Shown: positions 11,890 to 22,599 of the stretch, piece by piece | Numbering within the stretch: the stretch's first letter is position 1 | Layout of the letters: the number at the start of each line of letters is the position of its first letter | Assembly: GCA_014529385.2 (NCBI GenBank) | Contig: CM043970.1 | Span: 40,727,279 to 40,791,278 of the forward strand | DNA: 64,000 bases | From: Adiantum capillus-veneris | Lineage: Eukaryota > Streptophyta > Polypodiopsida > Polypodiales > Pteridaceae | Reading direction: 5' to 3' | Translations under genes and position numbers: made by a program | The notes under the pieces: generated by a model | What the model saw: the letters and a program-made list of their open reading frames with translations, nothing else | What the model was told of the DNA's origin: nothing | The model's database searches: none

Positions 11890-14800
11890 TCAAGAGATGG
11901 GAGGAGGGAAAAGCCACACAGGTGGTCGGTAGTGCCATCTGAGTACACCCTGGACCATGGTGTAAAAAGGCCCAGGACGCCAGAGTCGAAGGAAAGCCTC
12001 TCTGCGCTCCCGCATGTGGTTGGAGCTGCCTTGTAGTCTCTCGAGCTCTCCTCTGAGAGTGTGGATCAGCTCTAGCCAAAGATCGCTCTGCTGGTGGCAC
12101 AGGGCGAGCCTTAAAGACGCGGAAGCAACGGGCTTGCCAGATGAACCAGAGTGTCAGGCCACTCATGAGCTCCCAACACTCCTCTCTCTCACTGCACCAC
12201 TATTGTGGAGTAAGCTCTGTGGCAGGCTGGAGTGTAGGTCGCCCTCCCTGCATCACTATCATCCTGTTGGTGGAAGATAGCTCAAACTGAAGTGTCGGGC
12301 CCGTGAGGGTGGACCAAGCAGCTGCTCCCCAAGTGTACTGTCGAGCCGTGGAAAGAGCAAGCATCAGCCGAAGAACACAAAGCCACACCTGCTGTACCAA
12401 AGGACAGTTCCAAAGACGGTGACGCTGACTCTCCACAAGATGGTCACAAGCTGCACATGCGGCCGAAAGACCACTATGCACTAGCCAGCTCCCAACTGTT
12501 TAGCTCTGTATGTGACCAACCATTGAAACAAGGTGACTCGCCTCGGCTGTCTGGAGTCCCACAACCTCTCCCAAAAGGTTGCCAAGAACTCAGCTGTGAG
12601 ACCCTCCTCATGCCAATGAGGTGCTGCAGCAGGGCGAGCCTCTCTCTGTGCTGCCAGTATGTGACGTCCCAGTTGAACAATGTACTGAAAGAAAGGGACG
12701 CTTGGGTGGTCTACAGAAGAGAAGGGGTCCCTCCAGAGCCACTCTCCAGGATCCCACTCTACTCGTGCCAATGGACAACACTCCCAAGCCCACAATCTCC
12801 AGTGTCCAGTTGCCAGAGCAGCTGGGTTAGGATCGATGACACAAGTGCTCCCATAGATGCCCACCACTTGGATCCTCTGAAAACAACACTCTGCCATTGC
12901 GGGGCCTCTACTGCAACTCGTTGTAAATGTCTCTCACCCTGTAGCTCGAAAAACAGGGAGGGAACAGTCTCTGAGCAAGCCCAAACAGAGATGAGAACCT
13001 CCAGTCGCGTGAAGGCTCCCATGCATCTGGGCACTGCTGACTCGAGAGGCGTGAGCCACTGAGATGGTACTGGCTCTGAGATGTCCTAGCAAATGCTCTG
13101 CACCCCTCTCATGCCCTGTAGCTGAAAGCCCTGTAGCTCCTCTGACAAGCCTGAAAACTGTAACCAGTCACCTAAAGAGCGTGCTAGACCCGCTGCCATG
13201 GAAACCCAGGAAACATGAGGCTGACTACCAACCAAGTGACCTCTCTGAGTCTAACCATCGGGTTCCAGACAAGGGGCTGTCGCTCACAGGCGCTCCTTCG
13301 TGCAAGTAGGCTGCACTGCTCCAGGCCTCGCCGCAAGTGCTCCCAAGATCGTAGCAACCCCACAGCGAAGCGATCCTCCAGTCTCCTGCTTAAACCAACT
13401 CTATGCATCTCTGTGAAGAACCATCTGGTCGAAGGCTACAAGGGGCCTTCTGCCTGAGGCACCCTAGCACGAAGCCGCTGTAACAAGAACTCCTTCCTGG
13501 GCTCCTCACCTAGAAGAAGAGCTCGGACGATGAACTTCCCAAGAAGGGCTCTGCTCTGCTGTGCTGGGTCTATGATCCCAAGCCCTCCCTGGGAACAAGG
13601 AAGAGTGATGACCTGCCAAGCCACTTTGGCCCAGGCCGTCAGAGTGTCTCGCCCTGACCAAAGGAAATTCCTGATCAACCGCTCAACCAGGTTGATACAA
13701 GAACTCGAGAAGATCCAGCAAGAAGTGATGTACCACATAGTAGCCAACAACACCTGGTTGGCCACTACAACTCTGCCAGCCAAAGAAAGTCGTGCGGAGC
13801 TCCAATGTAACAACTTCCTCTTGATAAATAGGAAACCAACCTGACAGCCCAAGTACCGAACTGCAGTCCCTGGGGGAATCCACCTGAAACCCTCGCCTGG
13901 CATCCAGTCGGGCACAGGAGCACTACCAACCGAGAAAGCCACTGTCTTCTCCAGTTGATCAGTGCGCCAGATGCACAACAGAAGGTCTCAAGAGCCTGCT
14001 CACACCTGTGAAGGTTGGCCTCCTGGCCATCCAAGTACCAGGCTGAGTCATCAGCAATTCAGCGTCCAGTAGCTCATCCCCCCGAATAGGGAGTGCTAAG
14101 CCCCGTAAACCAACCGGTTGCGACACCAAAAACCTGCTCATCGCCTCAACATAGAACAGAAAGAGGAAGGGGGCAAGAGGGCAGCCCTGTTTGACCGAAC
14201 GTGTGAGCATGAAACGATCACCTCTACCTCTTGACAAAAGTACCTGACTGTGTGCACGTCTGTACAAAGCTGACACCCCTCTGATCCAAGCATCTAAGAA
14301 GCCCATCCTGCGTAGAGCGCCCTCTAGGAAGTCCCAATCAACTCTGTTGTAGGCCTTCTCAAAATCTAGAAGAAGAATCACCAGATCCTCACCACGGAGC
14401 CGCGCAAGGACAGAAGCCTCCCAAAAAGTAAAGATGTTGTCAAGGATACTGCGCTCCTTGACAAAACCTGTCTGAGTCCCATGTATAAGGCTCTCTAGAA
14501 GTGGCTGGATCCTCAAAACTCAGAGCCTTGGCAAGAATTTTGTAGGCTGGGTTGAGGATAGTGATGGGGCGCCACTGTCGAATCTCATCCAAGGAGCCAC
14601 CCTCCTTGGGAATGAGGTAGATCAGACCCTCACTCATGCTGTCAGGCATCTCTCCTGTGTGCAAGATGTACTGAAAAGCACTACAGAGGTCTGGGCCAAG
14701 CAAGTCCTAGTACTCCATGAAAAAACTGGGAGTCAAGCCATCCTCACATGGACAGCTACCACGGGGGAGTGCACTAAGAGCCGTGTGCAACTCCTCAAGC

Positions 14801-15928
14801 TGAAGTGGTAGCTCAAGCCTCTGACGCATCTCCTCAGTCACAAGGCAAGGCATCTGTGCCCACACCTGCTCCTTGCATGCATCCTGATGCTCCGACTGAG
14901 GCTCTGCAGACAGTAACTCACGGTAAAAGCCAGTAGCAACTGCACGCATATCCTCAGGCTCAGAAGCAACTGACTTGTCGGGTCTTTTCAACTGACTAAC
15001 CTTGGCATGCGTATGCCGAGGTCCCACTGCCTCGAAGAAAGCACCAGTCACTTTGTCACCCACCCGTGTCCACTGAGATGCCTGTCGATGGAAAGCAAAG
15101 TCATGGCGCCGCTCCTCTATGCTTACAAGCTCCTGGCGAGCCTGCTGAAGCTGCTCCTCCAACCAAGGACTGTCTGGGTGCTGCTCCTGCATCCTCTACA
15201 AAGAAGCAACGCTCCGTCTGAGACGTTGCTCCTCCTCTCTCGCTGCAGCCAGGCGAGCCAAAGACTCCTGGAGAAAGAAACGACTAATCTGAGCTAGTCC
15301 TAAGGCCACTCTGTCAGAAGGAGAATCCTGCATGTCCAAGCTCTCTGGATCACTGGTGCATGGTCCGAGAAGGAAGTCCCTGCCAGAATGCCAATTGTCC
15401 CACCCAAGTCACTGAAATGGTCACTAGTGTAGAAGCGATCTATCCACGATAGATTCACCCCTCCCACCCTGCGGTCCGAACGAGAGAAGGCCAGGCTGTT
15501 TGGGGGCCTCACAAAACTAGAGTGCTGCCACACATCCGAGACCCTCAGAGTCATATATAACCTCTCCCAAGCTGCCAGCTCAACTGTGCATGGCTACCAC
15601 CGATCCTGTCAGAAGGGTCCTCCAAGATGTTGAAGTCACCTCCTATGCACCACTGTTCTGCCTGCGGTAGAGACTCAACAATCTATGAACAAAACTCTGC
15701 TCGTGCACTCGCCACATTGGGCACATATATGTTCAGGAAGCCCACAAGGCAACCCTGAACTTGCATAGTTATCCATGAGCCCTGCCTGGCACAATAATCC
15801 CTCTGCCTACAATGGCCTGTTGCAAAGAATCTTCAATAGTCATACATACCCCACCCTGGATGCCTCCAGGTCCAAAAGCAGCTGACCAAAAAGTATCATA
15901 TCGTCCACGCAAGAGCTGACCACAACGT
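11890..15928 (-). pseudogene. LINE-A copy 2 ORF2, truncated and frameshifted
   Basis: Endonuclease and reverse transcriptase remnant. RT blocks at 13959-14703 (LLDFEKAYNRVDW, KQGCPLAPFL), EN SDHAP near 15350 and the C-terminal zinc region 12200-12480 are all recognisable. Several frameshifts. The N-terminal EN residues are lost at the junction with element E at 15929. Confidence 0.85.
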
Positions 15929-17157
15929 TGATAAATCACTTTTGGCATGTACAAAGTAGCATTTATATGCATGGTCATATGTTCAAAAAGATGTAGATAC
16001 ATGCATTTGGGAGCTTTGCAAAGTGGTTTCAAGTTTGAAAAAAGATGTAACGTGTACACATTGTGAATAGTCAAGTTCGCGCGCTAGCGGTCGGACACAT
16101 GTACATGTCCGTATAGGGTATCGGGGCCTTGGATATGGTTTTAACTTTTAGGTGGCTTATTTTGGTTCTATAGAATGTGTTTGAGCTTTTTAGAATGTAA
16201 ATAATTCAAGTGACAAGTATGGGTACTCTCATCCCGCTCGAGAAGTTTGGGACATGCAGTAACTGTCTATTTACGGTGCTTGATCTGCGGCGATGCGTGC
16301 ACCGCCCTAGAAGTGGTCAAAAATGGAATGTGGGGATGTGGAAATGTGCTTTGGGTATCGAGGATGAAGCGTGCGAAATTTGGTGAATTTTGGAGTCCGT
16401 TTGGGGTTTTTCCTGCGAAAAATGCCCGCCAAGGGTCAAAACTGGCCAAAACCGGGCCAAAAAAGGTCAAAAAAGGTGTGAAATGGCTTCAAATTGCCAC
16501 ATCACTCACGGTGTCGTGATGGTCCAGGCTGAGGGAGGACTTTTAAAGAGAAATATCAACACTTTCACCCCTTTGTGTGTGGGAGGGAGCAGGGTTCCTA
16601 CAGGTGGTCTAGTGCAGTCCCGTTGCGTTCGCGTCCTGTTTTCGAGTGTGTGGAGGAGTGAATGAGAGCTTTCTCTCTTCAATTTTGCACTTGGGAGAGT
16701 CTATGGAAGTTCTGAGGTTTCCATGGATATGTGTGTGCAAGGAGTTGAGGGAAGAAGGTGCGGCTTTCTGCAAGACTATGTGACCCTGTATCGGTGCCAT
16801 TAGGGTTGGCGCTACTCCAAAGAGTCCAACAGAGTGGAGTTTGGTGAAGCTTTTGCAATGGTTTGAGAGTTGCCTTTTGTGGCTGGAGTTTTTGGTTTTT
16901 TGATGGTTTTTCTTGTATATTTTGGTCACCATCAAGCGTGATTTCAAGTGTTGATCACCTCGACTCACCTTGTAGTGTCTGCGGGCAGGCAAGGGCTTGT
17001 AGGTCGAGGCGTTTGGAGTTTGAATTGAGCTTGTGGGTAGAGTTTTCAGGGAGATTTTGAGTGGTGGTGTGTGTGGGTTGGAATTCAAGTAAATTCCTTG
17101 TGTTGTGTTGAGTTGTCTGGGTGTGTGAGTGCCCGCACGACATCTTTTGCTCCATCA
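15929..17157 (+). repeat. Probable 5' LTR of E
   Basis: Delimited by the LINE-A breakpoint on the left and by CA plus the PBS-like site on the right, TG..CA ends, about 1.23 kb. There is no second copy in the window to confirm it. Confidence 0.6.
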
Positions 17158-17162
17158 TCCTT

Positions 17163-17180
17163 TGGCGATCCCGCTGGGGA
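17163..17180 (+). promoter_or_regulatory. PBS-like site of E
   Basis: TGGCGATCCCGCTGGGGA resembles the TGGCGACTCxGCTGGGGA primer sites of Ogre-like and other plant gypsy elements. Confidence 0.6.
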
Positions 17181-17239
17181 GCGAAAATTGCCGGTTGTGC
17201 ACCCAGAATTTGGATTTTCAGCTGTGATGTACACAAATT

Positions 17240-18606
17240 TTGGATGTTGAAGGCAGTTTCATGATGGTGGTGCCATTCCATCCATCAATTTTCACAGGTT
17301 CTGAGGATGCAGACGATTGGCTTGCATCATATGAGTTCGACTTGACATGTTTATGCTGTGCAGTTCCAAGTGAGGTGCAAAAGCTTGCAGGTATCAATCT
17401 GGTGGTCAGAGGTAATGCAAGAGAATGGTTTGAGAGATTGTCACAGAATGACAAAGTGAATTGGGACAGCTTTAAGATATGCTTTTTGAAGCGGTTTAAA
17501 AAGGTGATTCCTCACCAAGATGCATGGAAACAGGTCACTAGTTTGTTTATGCAAGAGCACGAGTCTGTTGCAGATTTTTGGTCAAGATTTGATGATGCTT
17601 GGAGAGTGGAAAGATGCTCTATTGCATGTGGAAGCCATGTCTACAGAGGAATTTTATTTCGCATTTACAAATAGCCAAAGAATACAGGTATTCACGAGTT
17701 TGTTACGACCAATCCTTAAAGTGAAAGTGCAAGAGAAAGAGCTGAATTCCATGCGTGAAGCATTGAAGATAGCACTGCAAAAAGAAAGAAAGCTATGCGT
17801 TGCCACAGGCATGAAGTTCCCTTTTTCAATACGTGGTATGGATAGCGTAGATGACCTTTATGTGCATAAAGTCACAGTTGTAGGTGCTCATGCTAGCAAG
17901 GATAATAGCTTGGATACAGGTGTGGATTCCCATATGCGCAAAGTTGATGCAAATGAAATATGTGAAGCAATTTTGGAGAGCATACACATGCCAATGGTGC
18001 AAAATGGCAACGACGCAGTAGACAAATGTGAAAGTTTGAGCACTAGCACGGAAAGTGAAGATGATGAAACTAAAATTGACAAGGATGAGGCAACCTATGA
18101 TGGTTACACATCTGATGTTTGTGAGAGTTGGTGCGATGATGTATGTGATGATGACATAGAGTCACTAGATCCATTGAAGGATATGGTAGCCTTGCACAAA
18201 GAGCAACGTATCTTTTGGGAAGCAGCTTTGCAGCAACATGGCATGGATGCTTGCATTGATGATGAGATGATGGGCTATGTTCAAGGAGTTTCCACATCAA
18301 GCAAAGATGACGTAGGAGATAATGATGCTATGATGGTTGATGTGACCTTGGGTCCATGTGCTTTACCAGAGCTAGGGGTTGGGCAACCCTATAGTGGTTG
18401 TGATGCAAAGACATTGGGTCATGAAGGTTATATGGATGAGTTCTATGTGTGCAAGGATTTGATGCTAGTGCCATCTCCAAGGGATGTCCATGAGAATATG
18501 CGACCTACGGTTGTTAAGTATAAACTTCTTGAGGATGGGGTAGACAAGGAGGTTAAAGTGACCTTTTGTTTGCATGATGATTTGATCGATGCATTTCACA
18601 AACTTC
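17240..18606 (+). pseudogene. gag of element E, one frameshift, 3' truncated
   Basis: The N-terminal 120 residues fit the retrotransposon gag fold (DADDWLASYEFDL, AREWFERL, WDSFKICFLKRF, ESVADFWSRF). A frameshift near 17600-17660 moves the frame, and it then stays open to 18606 and a little beyond. The long tail is acidic (repeated Asp/Glu and Cys, DDVCDDDIESLDP region) and has no zinc knuckle, which is unusual for gag. The ORF runs into LINE-A antisense sequence at 18607. Confidence 0.7.
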
Positions 18607-19880
18607 AAAGAGATCTCCTAGCTGCCAAGAGATCTCCTAGGAGCTGGAGATGGCCCTGCCCCCTGGGTCGACTGTGGAACTGGAGCGGGAGGGGGGGGGG
18701 GTAGGAGCAGGGGGAAGAGGGGGAGAAGAGGGGTGGGGGGGAGCGGTAGAGGTAGAGGGGAGGGGAAGAGGCGGCGTGAGCAGGAGGCCGGGGGGGGGGG
18801 GGGGGGGGGTGGGGGGGGGGGGGATGATGAGGAGGAGGGGAACTCTGAGGGAAATGGGGCTGTCGAGGGGTGAAGCTGAGGTGGGGGACTGGAGCAGGGA
18901 CCTCATCCTGCTCAAGAGGGCCGAAACGGTTTCCCGTGGGAACCCACTGCTGCTGGGCAGGCGCCTGAGGACCACTCTGAGTGCCAGGCTGTCGCTGTGG
19001 CCCCTGCTGTCATCGACTACGAACCTGCTGCCATCCCTCCTCCGCTGGAGCCCGAGGCTCGGAGGGTGGCTCTGTATGTGTGCTCTGTCTCTGCCTGTGG
19101 GGCTGTTGGCTAGCCCTTGCAGGCTGGGGCTGAGTCTGTGGTGTAGGTCAAGGCCTCCTCCGTGGACAGGCCTTCGCAAGATGGCCCGTCTGTCGACTAA
19201 TGAAGCACTGGTTCGGGAGGCCCGAATACTCCACGCTCTGTCTAAACCAACCCCCACTCACCCGAGGCAGAAGAATGACCTTCGAGAGAGTGTGAGTGTC
19301 CCTAACGAGAACGCGAACTGAGGAATGCCGGCCGCCTTGGTAGCTACTGAGGCTGACGTGCGAGGTGTCTCCGGGATAGTCCCAATCGCTGAGCCTATCT
19401 TGGACAAAAGTGGTAGGTACTCCCTCCGTAAACCAAGAAAGCAGACGGAGATGGGGATGTCTGCCTCCTCTACTAGAACATCTGAAGCAGGGTCAAAACC
19501 ATGTCTCCACTCTCGAAAGTGGGCTCGAGCTGCTCGGATGGTCAATGGACTCATGGCGATGACCTTGGACGCCATCTCGGGGGTCTCGAACTGGATCTGG
19601 TAGTAGCCTCGTTCGAGGATTTTAACGTCCAAGATCTTGCTCACCTCTGCGAGAAGGTGGGCCTAGAGAAGATCACGCAGCTCTCCTCTGCTGGGTCTGG
19701 TACCGAGGATCTTGCAGATGACAGAAGTCGCCTGCAGCAGGCGCTCTACCTCTGCGGCTAGGCTCGCTTGCTCTCTCGGTGATAGAGCAAGTCGAATGGT
19801 AGGCTCAGCGGGGTCGGGCGAAGGGGCTTCAATGGAGTCCTTCTGGGCGGAGCTTGAGCCTCTATCTATGTCTACTGTTG
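18607..19880 (-). pseudogene. LINE-A copy 2 ORF1, 5' portion
   Basis: ORF1 N-terminal half: SPREQASLAAEVERLLQATSV, then GYYQIQFETPEMASKVIAMSP, then the CCHC region (19150-19240, degenerate), then the proline-rich tract. The LLQ codons here are intact where copy 4 has a TAG at 43250. The G-rich tract 18690-18830 corresponds to the polyproline region. Confidence 0.75.
18780..18830. repeat. G-rich homopolymeric tract in LINE-A copy 2
   Basis: Long G runs broken by a single T, within the ORF1 polyproline region (C-rich in sense). Confidence 0.85.
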
Positions 19881-19916
19881 TGGCGGAGAAAGAGTGGGTA
19901 AAACACCGCAAATAAG

Positions 19917-20083
19917 GTTAAGCTCCATCGTGATGGCAGAACGAAAAGCATTAACAGCAACGGGATGGCAACCAGGTGAATGCTTGAAAGCCACAAGGAA
20001 ACAACCAAAAGGCTCTTCAGCTTGCTCGTCTGCTGTGATCGGATTACAAAAAACTTGCTCTCCCCCTTTGTGTCTTTGGCCAT
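19917..20083 (-). pseudogene. DGAT2-like: DGAT2 fragment, first part with start codon (cargo of D1)
   Basis: The ATG at 20083 opens MAKDTKGESKFFVIR and then a hydrophobic hairpin (LLVVSLWLSSIHLVAIPLLL) followed by RWSLTLFAV. This fits the DGAT2 N-terminal membrane region and continues in frame into 11741 across the LINE-A insertion. About 90 nt of 5' leader with a (GT)n tract lie upstream (20084-20213). The fragment keeps its own start codon and runs in the same direction as the element's gag. Confidence 0.8.
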
Positions 20084-20189
20084 CTCCCGTGAACAAGGAA
20101 ACAAAGCCAGAGGGCCGCTTGATTGTTAAATTACAAGAGGTCTCCGTTTCCTCACCGGAGAGAGAGAAGAGGATTTACAAAAAAAAAAA

Positions 20190-20213
20190 TGTGTGTGTGT
20201 GTGTGTGTGTGTG
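20190..20213. repeat. (GT)n microsatellite
   Basis: Twelve GT units upstream of the DGAT2 start in D1. Confidence 0.95.
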
Positions 20214-20239
20214 AGCTTGCCCAAAAATAATAGTTCCTG

Positions 20240-20365
20240 CGGAAAAAGTTGGGGGCGAGGGTGAGTAGGGGCGGGGGGCGAATTGGCACTAGGTAGGGGC
20301 GAGAGCCTGGGCAGGGGGGGGGCAGGGGTGGCGAGGGGTGAGTAGGCAGGAAGGGGGCGAGGGAG
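20240..20365 (-). repeat. CTCGCCCCTA-type minisatellite, left edge of KCS cargo in D1
   Basis: Degenerate units of TAGGGGCGAG on the + strand, with G-runs. The same repeat marks the cargo edge in D2, D3 and D4, always C-rich in element sense. Confidence 0.8.
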
Positions 20366-20751
20366 CAAGTTGCGAGTTCTCAATGCAGCAGGGTTTTGCG
20401 CACAGGTCACAGACCACGCCCCTGTGGGGATGCAGCTCGCCCATCAAGGGGATGTTTTTCAGGTGCACCTAGGGGTGGGCTTGCTAAAGCCGCAAGCGGA
20501 CCAGTAAGGTGGCTGGGCTCAGAGGCGTAGGGCAATAGTCTCTTGCTCTCCTTAACAATGAGCCCGCAGTAAGCTGCTATGTTAGAGCTCTTCCTTTGGT
20601 GAGGCTTGAGCTGGTTCTGCAGGGTGTGAGTTGATATGCAGCAGAGTTCTTGTTTTGGAGCATTACACAGCAGTTTTCGAGTATGGTCGCCCTGTGAGCG
20701 GGCTGTTTGGGGGGCACCCTCATTGGCTGATTCGAATAGCAGAAATTTGTC

Positions 20752-21302
20752 ATGCCGGCTTTCCTTAAGACAGTAAACCTCAAGTACGTGAAGCTTGGCT
20801 ATCATTACTTGATCCAGCATGCCATGTACTTGTTTCTGCTTCCCTTGTGTATGGCCGTGGCAGCAGAGATGGGTCGCCTTTGGCATGTCGGTATGAGAGC
20901 CATTTGGGATATGCTTCAATACAATCTGGTCAATGTCATGCTCTTCTCCACCACACTTGTCTTTGTCATTACTATCTACTTCATGGCACGGCCATACCCA
21001 GTGTATATGGTGGACTTCTCCTACTATAAGGCATCCAAAACGGACATGTGCAGTAACGAGGATTTCATGAAATACTCTACTGCCATGGGTGCCTGCAATG
21101 ATAAGAGTTTGGAATTTCAGCGTAGGATTTGTGAGCGATCCGGGCTTGGTGAAGAGACATACTTGCTGCCTGCTGTGATTAGGGAGCCGCCTAATCCATG
21201 TATGGCAGAGGCACGTCTTGAAGCAGAGCGTGTGATGTTTGGCACTTTGGATGATCTCTTTGCCAAAACTGGTGTGAAACCTAAGGATGTGGGCATTCTT
21301 AT
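20752..21302 (+). pseudogene. KCS-like: 3-ketoacyl-CoA synthase N-terminal fragment (antisense cargo of D1)
   Basis: 183 codons from an ATG matching the N-terminus of plant KCS, the condensing enzyme of very-long-chain fatty-acid elongation in the ER. Seen: the VNLKYVKLGYHYL opening, two hydrophobic segments (residues ~22-40 and ~60-80), YPVYMVDFSYYKA, EFQRRICERSGLGEETYLP-type block, and KDVGILIV. It stops exactly before the catalytic-Cys strand (VNCSLF in the family), where the minisatellite begins, so it cannot be catalytic. It is continuous with no stop, opposite in orientation to D1 gag, and flanked by the minisatellite on both sides. Confidence 0.88.
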
Positions 21303-21345
21303 TGTGTGTAGGGGCGAGGGGATAGTGGTAGATAGGGGCGAGGGA
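21303..21345 (-). repeat. CTCGCCCCTA-type minisatellite, right edge of KCS cargo
   Basis: GGGGCGAG units abut the last KCS codon. Shorter than the tract at 20240-20365. Confidence 0.7.
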
Positions 21346-21392
21346 GCAGACAGCTATCATGAGCAAGACAACTATCATGAGCTTGGAATTCA

Positions 21393-22370
21393 TCAAGCAG
21401 GACGGGCTCTGTGAAGGGAGTTCGCTAAACACAAAGGAGAGCTTTTTTCTGGTCGGAGAAGCAGACACCAATGGGGTTGATGTTGAGAGGGGATGAACTC
21501 ATGTAGAGGGGATTTCTTCCTTCGTCTATGCTTCTTCATAGGCTCACCAAATTCAAAGGCTTCCACCAAGGGTGCATCGAGAGTAGCTTCTGTGACCTTC
21601 AACCTTTGAGCTGGCTCAGGTGGCTCATTAGGTTTAGTTACTGTGGAAACATTGGAAGAGGGTGTACCTTTAGGCAAAGAGTGAATAGGGACTCCATAAG
21701 AGGGCATAGATTTGGTAGCTTCCAACCACTCCAACAGATCCTCGTGATCTGTTAGGTGGAGTAGGCTGTTCCAATTCAAGGCTGGTTGCTAGGGACAAAG
21801 AACTATGTTGCACGACGGGATCCATACCTCCTTCTAGGCGAATGGGTTGCATCGGGGAGCCAGGAGTATGTATCCACATGGCGTCGTTTCCCCAATCATG
21901 AAGTGCTTTAGTGTGTCGCAGCCATGGTCTACCAATGAGCAAGGGAAATTCGCCCTCAACTTGGGGAAGACGAACCACAACAAAATCCAAGCTAAAAGTA
22001 AAGTCTTGTACCTGCAGAGGCACATTGTCCACTATGCCCATTGGGTAGACTGTCCACTGGTCGGCCAATGTAACTGTGAAGGGAGCAGGGTGAGTAGGCT
22101 GTAGACCTAGAGCTAACATAGTGAACTCGGGCATCAGGTTGATGCCAGATCCACCATCCACTATCACTCCTGAGAATTGCCGACCCAAAATGGACACTGT
22201 CCGGCGAGGGCTTCTATAATCAGTGATGGGAGCAGCGGGATTGGATATCATATAGGACTCTGATGGTCGCACTGGGAGGTGCTCGCCACTAGGACGGGCT
22301 CCGGGGTAAAGAGATTGAATAACTGCAAGGGTGTCACTTCTGAAACTCGCATCCAGCCGCAATGTCATAG
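21393..22370 (-). pseudogene. D1 retropepsin-like protease and downstream linker
   Basis: Aspartic protease of LTR elements, which cuts Gag. The active-site variant is VIVDGGSGINLMPEF (DGGS instead of DT/SG) and the flap-distal motif is FPLLIGRPWLRHTKAL. A linker follows with EDLLEWLEATKSM, also found in D2 and D4. Open from 22368 to about 21670, then a frameshift into 21393-21779. No RT follows; the KCS cargo begins. Confidence 0.8.
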
Positions 22371-22599
22371 AGGGACACTTGTTGGAAGGTGTTCTTCAAG
22401 ATTGTCTCTGCTGTAAGCTTTTCTTTTTCTACCAATGGTTTCTCTGGTACCTTGATCTTCTCTAGATGTGAAAGTGCTTCGTTGAGGGACGGTGCTGACT
22501 GCTATCAGATTGACCTTGGGAAAGGTAAACTCATTCTGGCTTTGACTTTAGTTCGAAGCCTGGGATGCACGAAGTCTAGGGAAATCCTTACTGTAGTGA

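Larger units (their letters stand above)
15929..18606 (+). mobile_element. E: 3'-truncated Ty3/gypsy-like element
   Basis: A probable 5' LTR (15929-17157, TGATAAAT...CATCA) is followed by a PBS-like site and a gag ORF. Pol and the 3' LTR are absent: at 18607 the sequence returns to LINE-A ORF1. Its insertion, or a later deletion, removed about 0.84 kb of LINE-A. No target duplication can be seen because the right end is gone. Confidence 0.7.
11742..19901 (-). mobile_element. LINE-A copy 2, inserted in the DGAT2 fragment
   Basis: Minus-strand LINE-A with a poly(A) tail (T-run 11742-11755). It is bounded by a perfect 15-bp target duplication AACACCGCAAATAAG at 11727-11741 and 19902-19916. The 3' part (11756-15928) carries ORF2 and the 5' part (18607-19901) carries ORF1. 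Between them lies gypsy element E, and about 0.84 kb of LINE sequence around the ORF1/ORF2 junction is missing. Confidence 0.92.

Noticed and set aside
17520-18704. 394-codon host gene
   Set aside because: The preceding frame is a retrotransposon gag after a LTR and PBS-like site; the frame is its shifted continuation and runs into LINE-A antisense sequence.
20752-21302. Functional KCS gene
   Set aside because: The fragment ends before the catalytic cysteine and is flanked by minisatellite inside a LTR element.
20407-21471. 354-codon open frame on the minus strand
   Set aside because: It is the antisense shadow of the KCS fragment and its flanks; composition is odd and no motif is visible, while the + strand matches KCS along its length.
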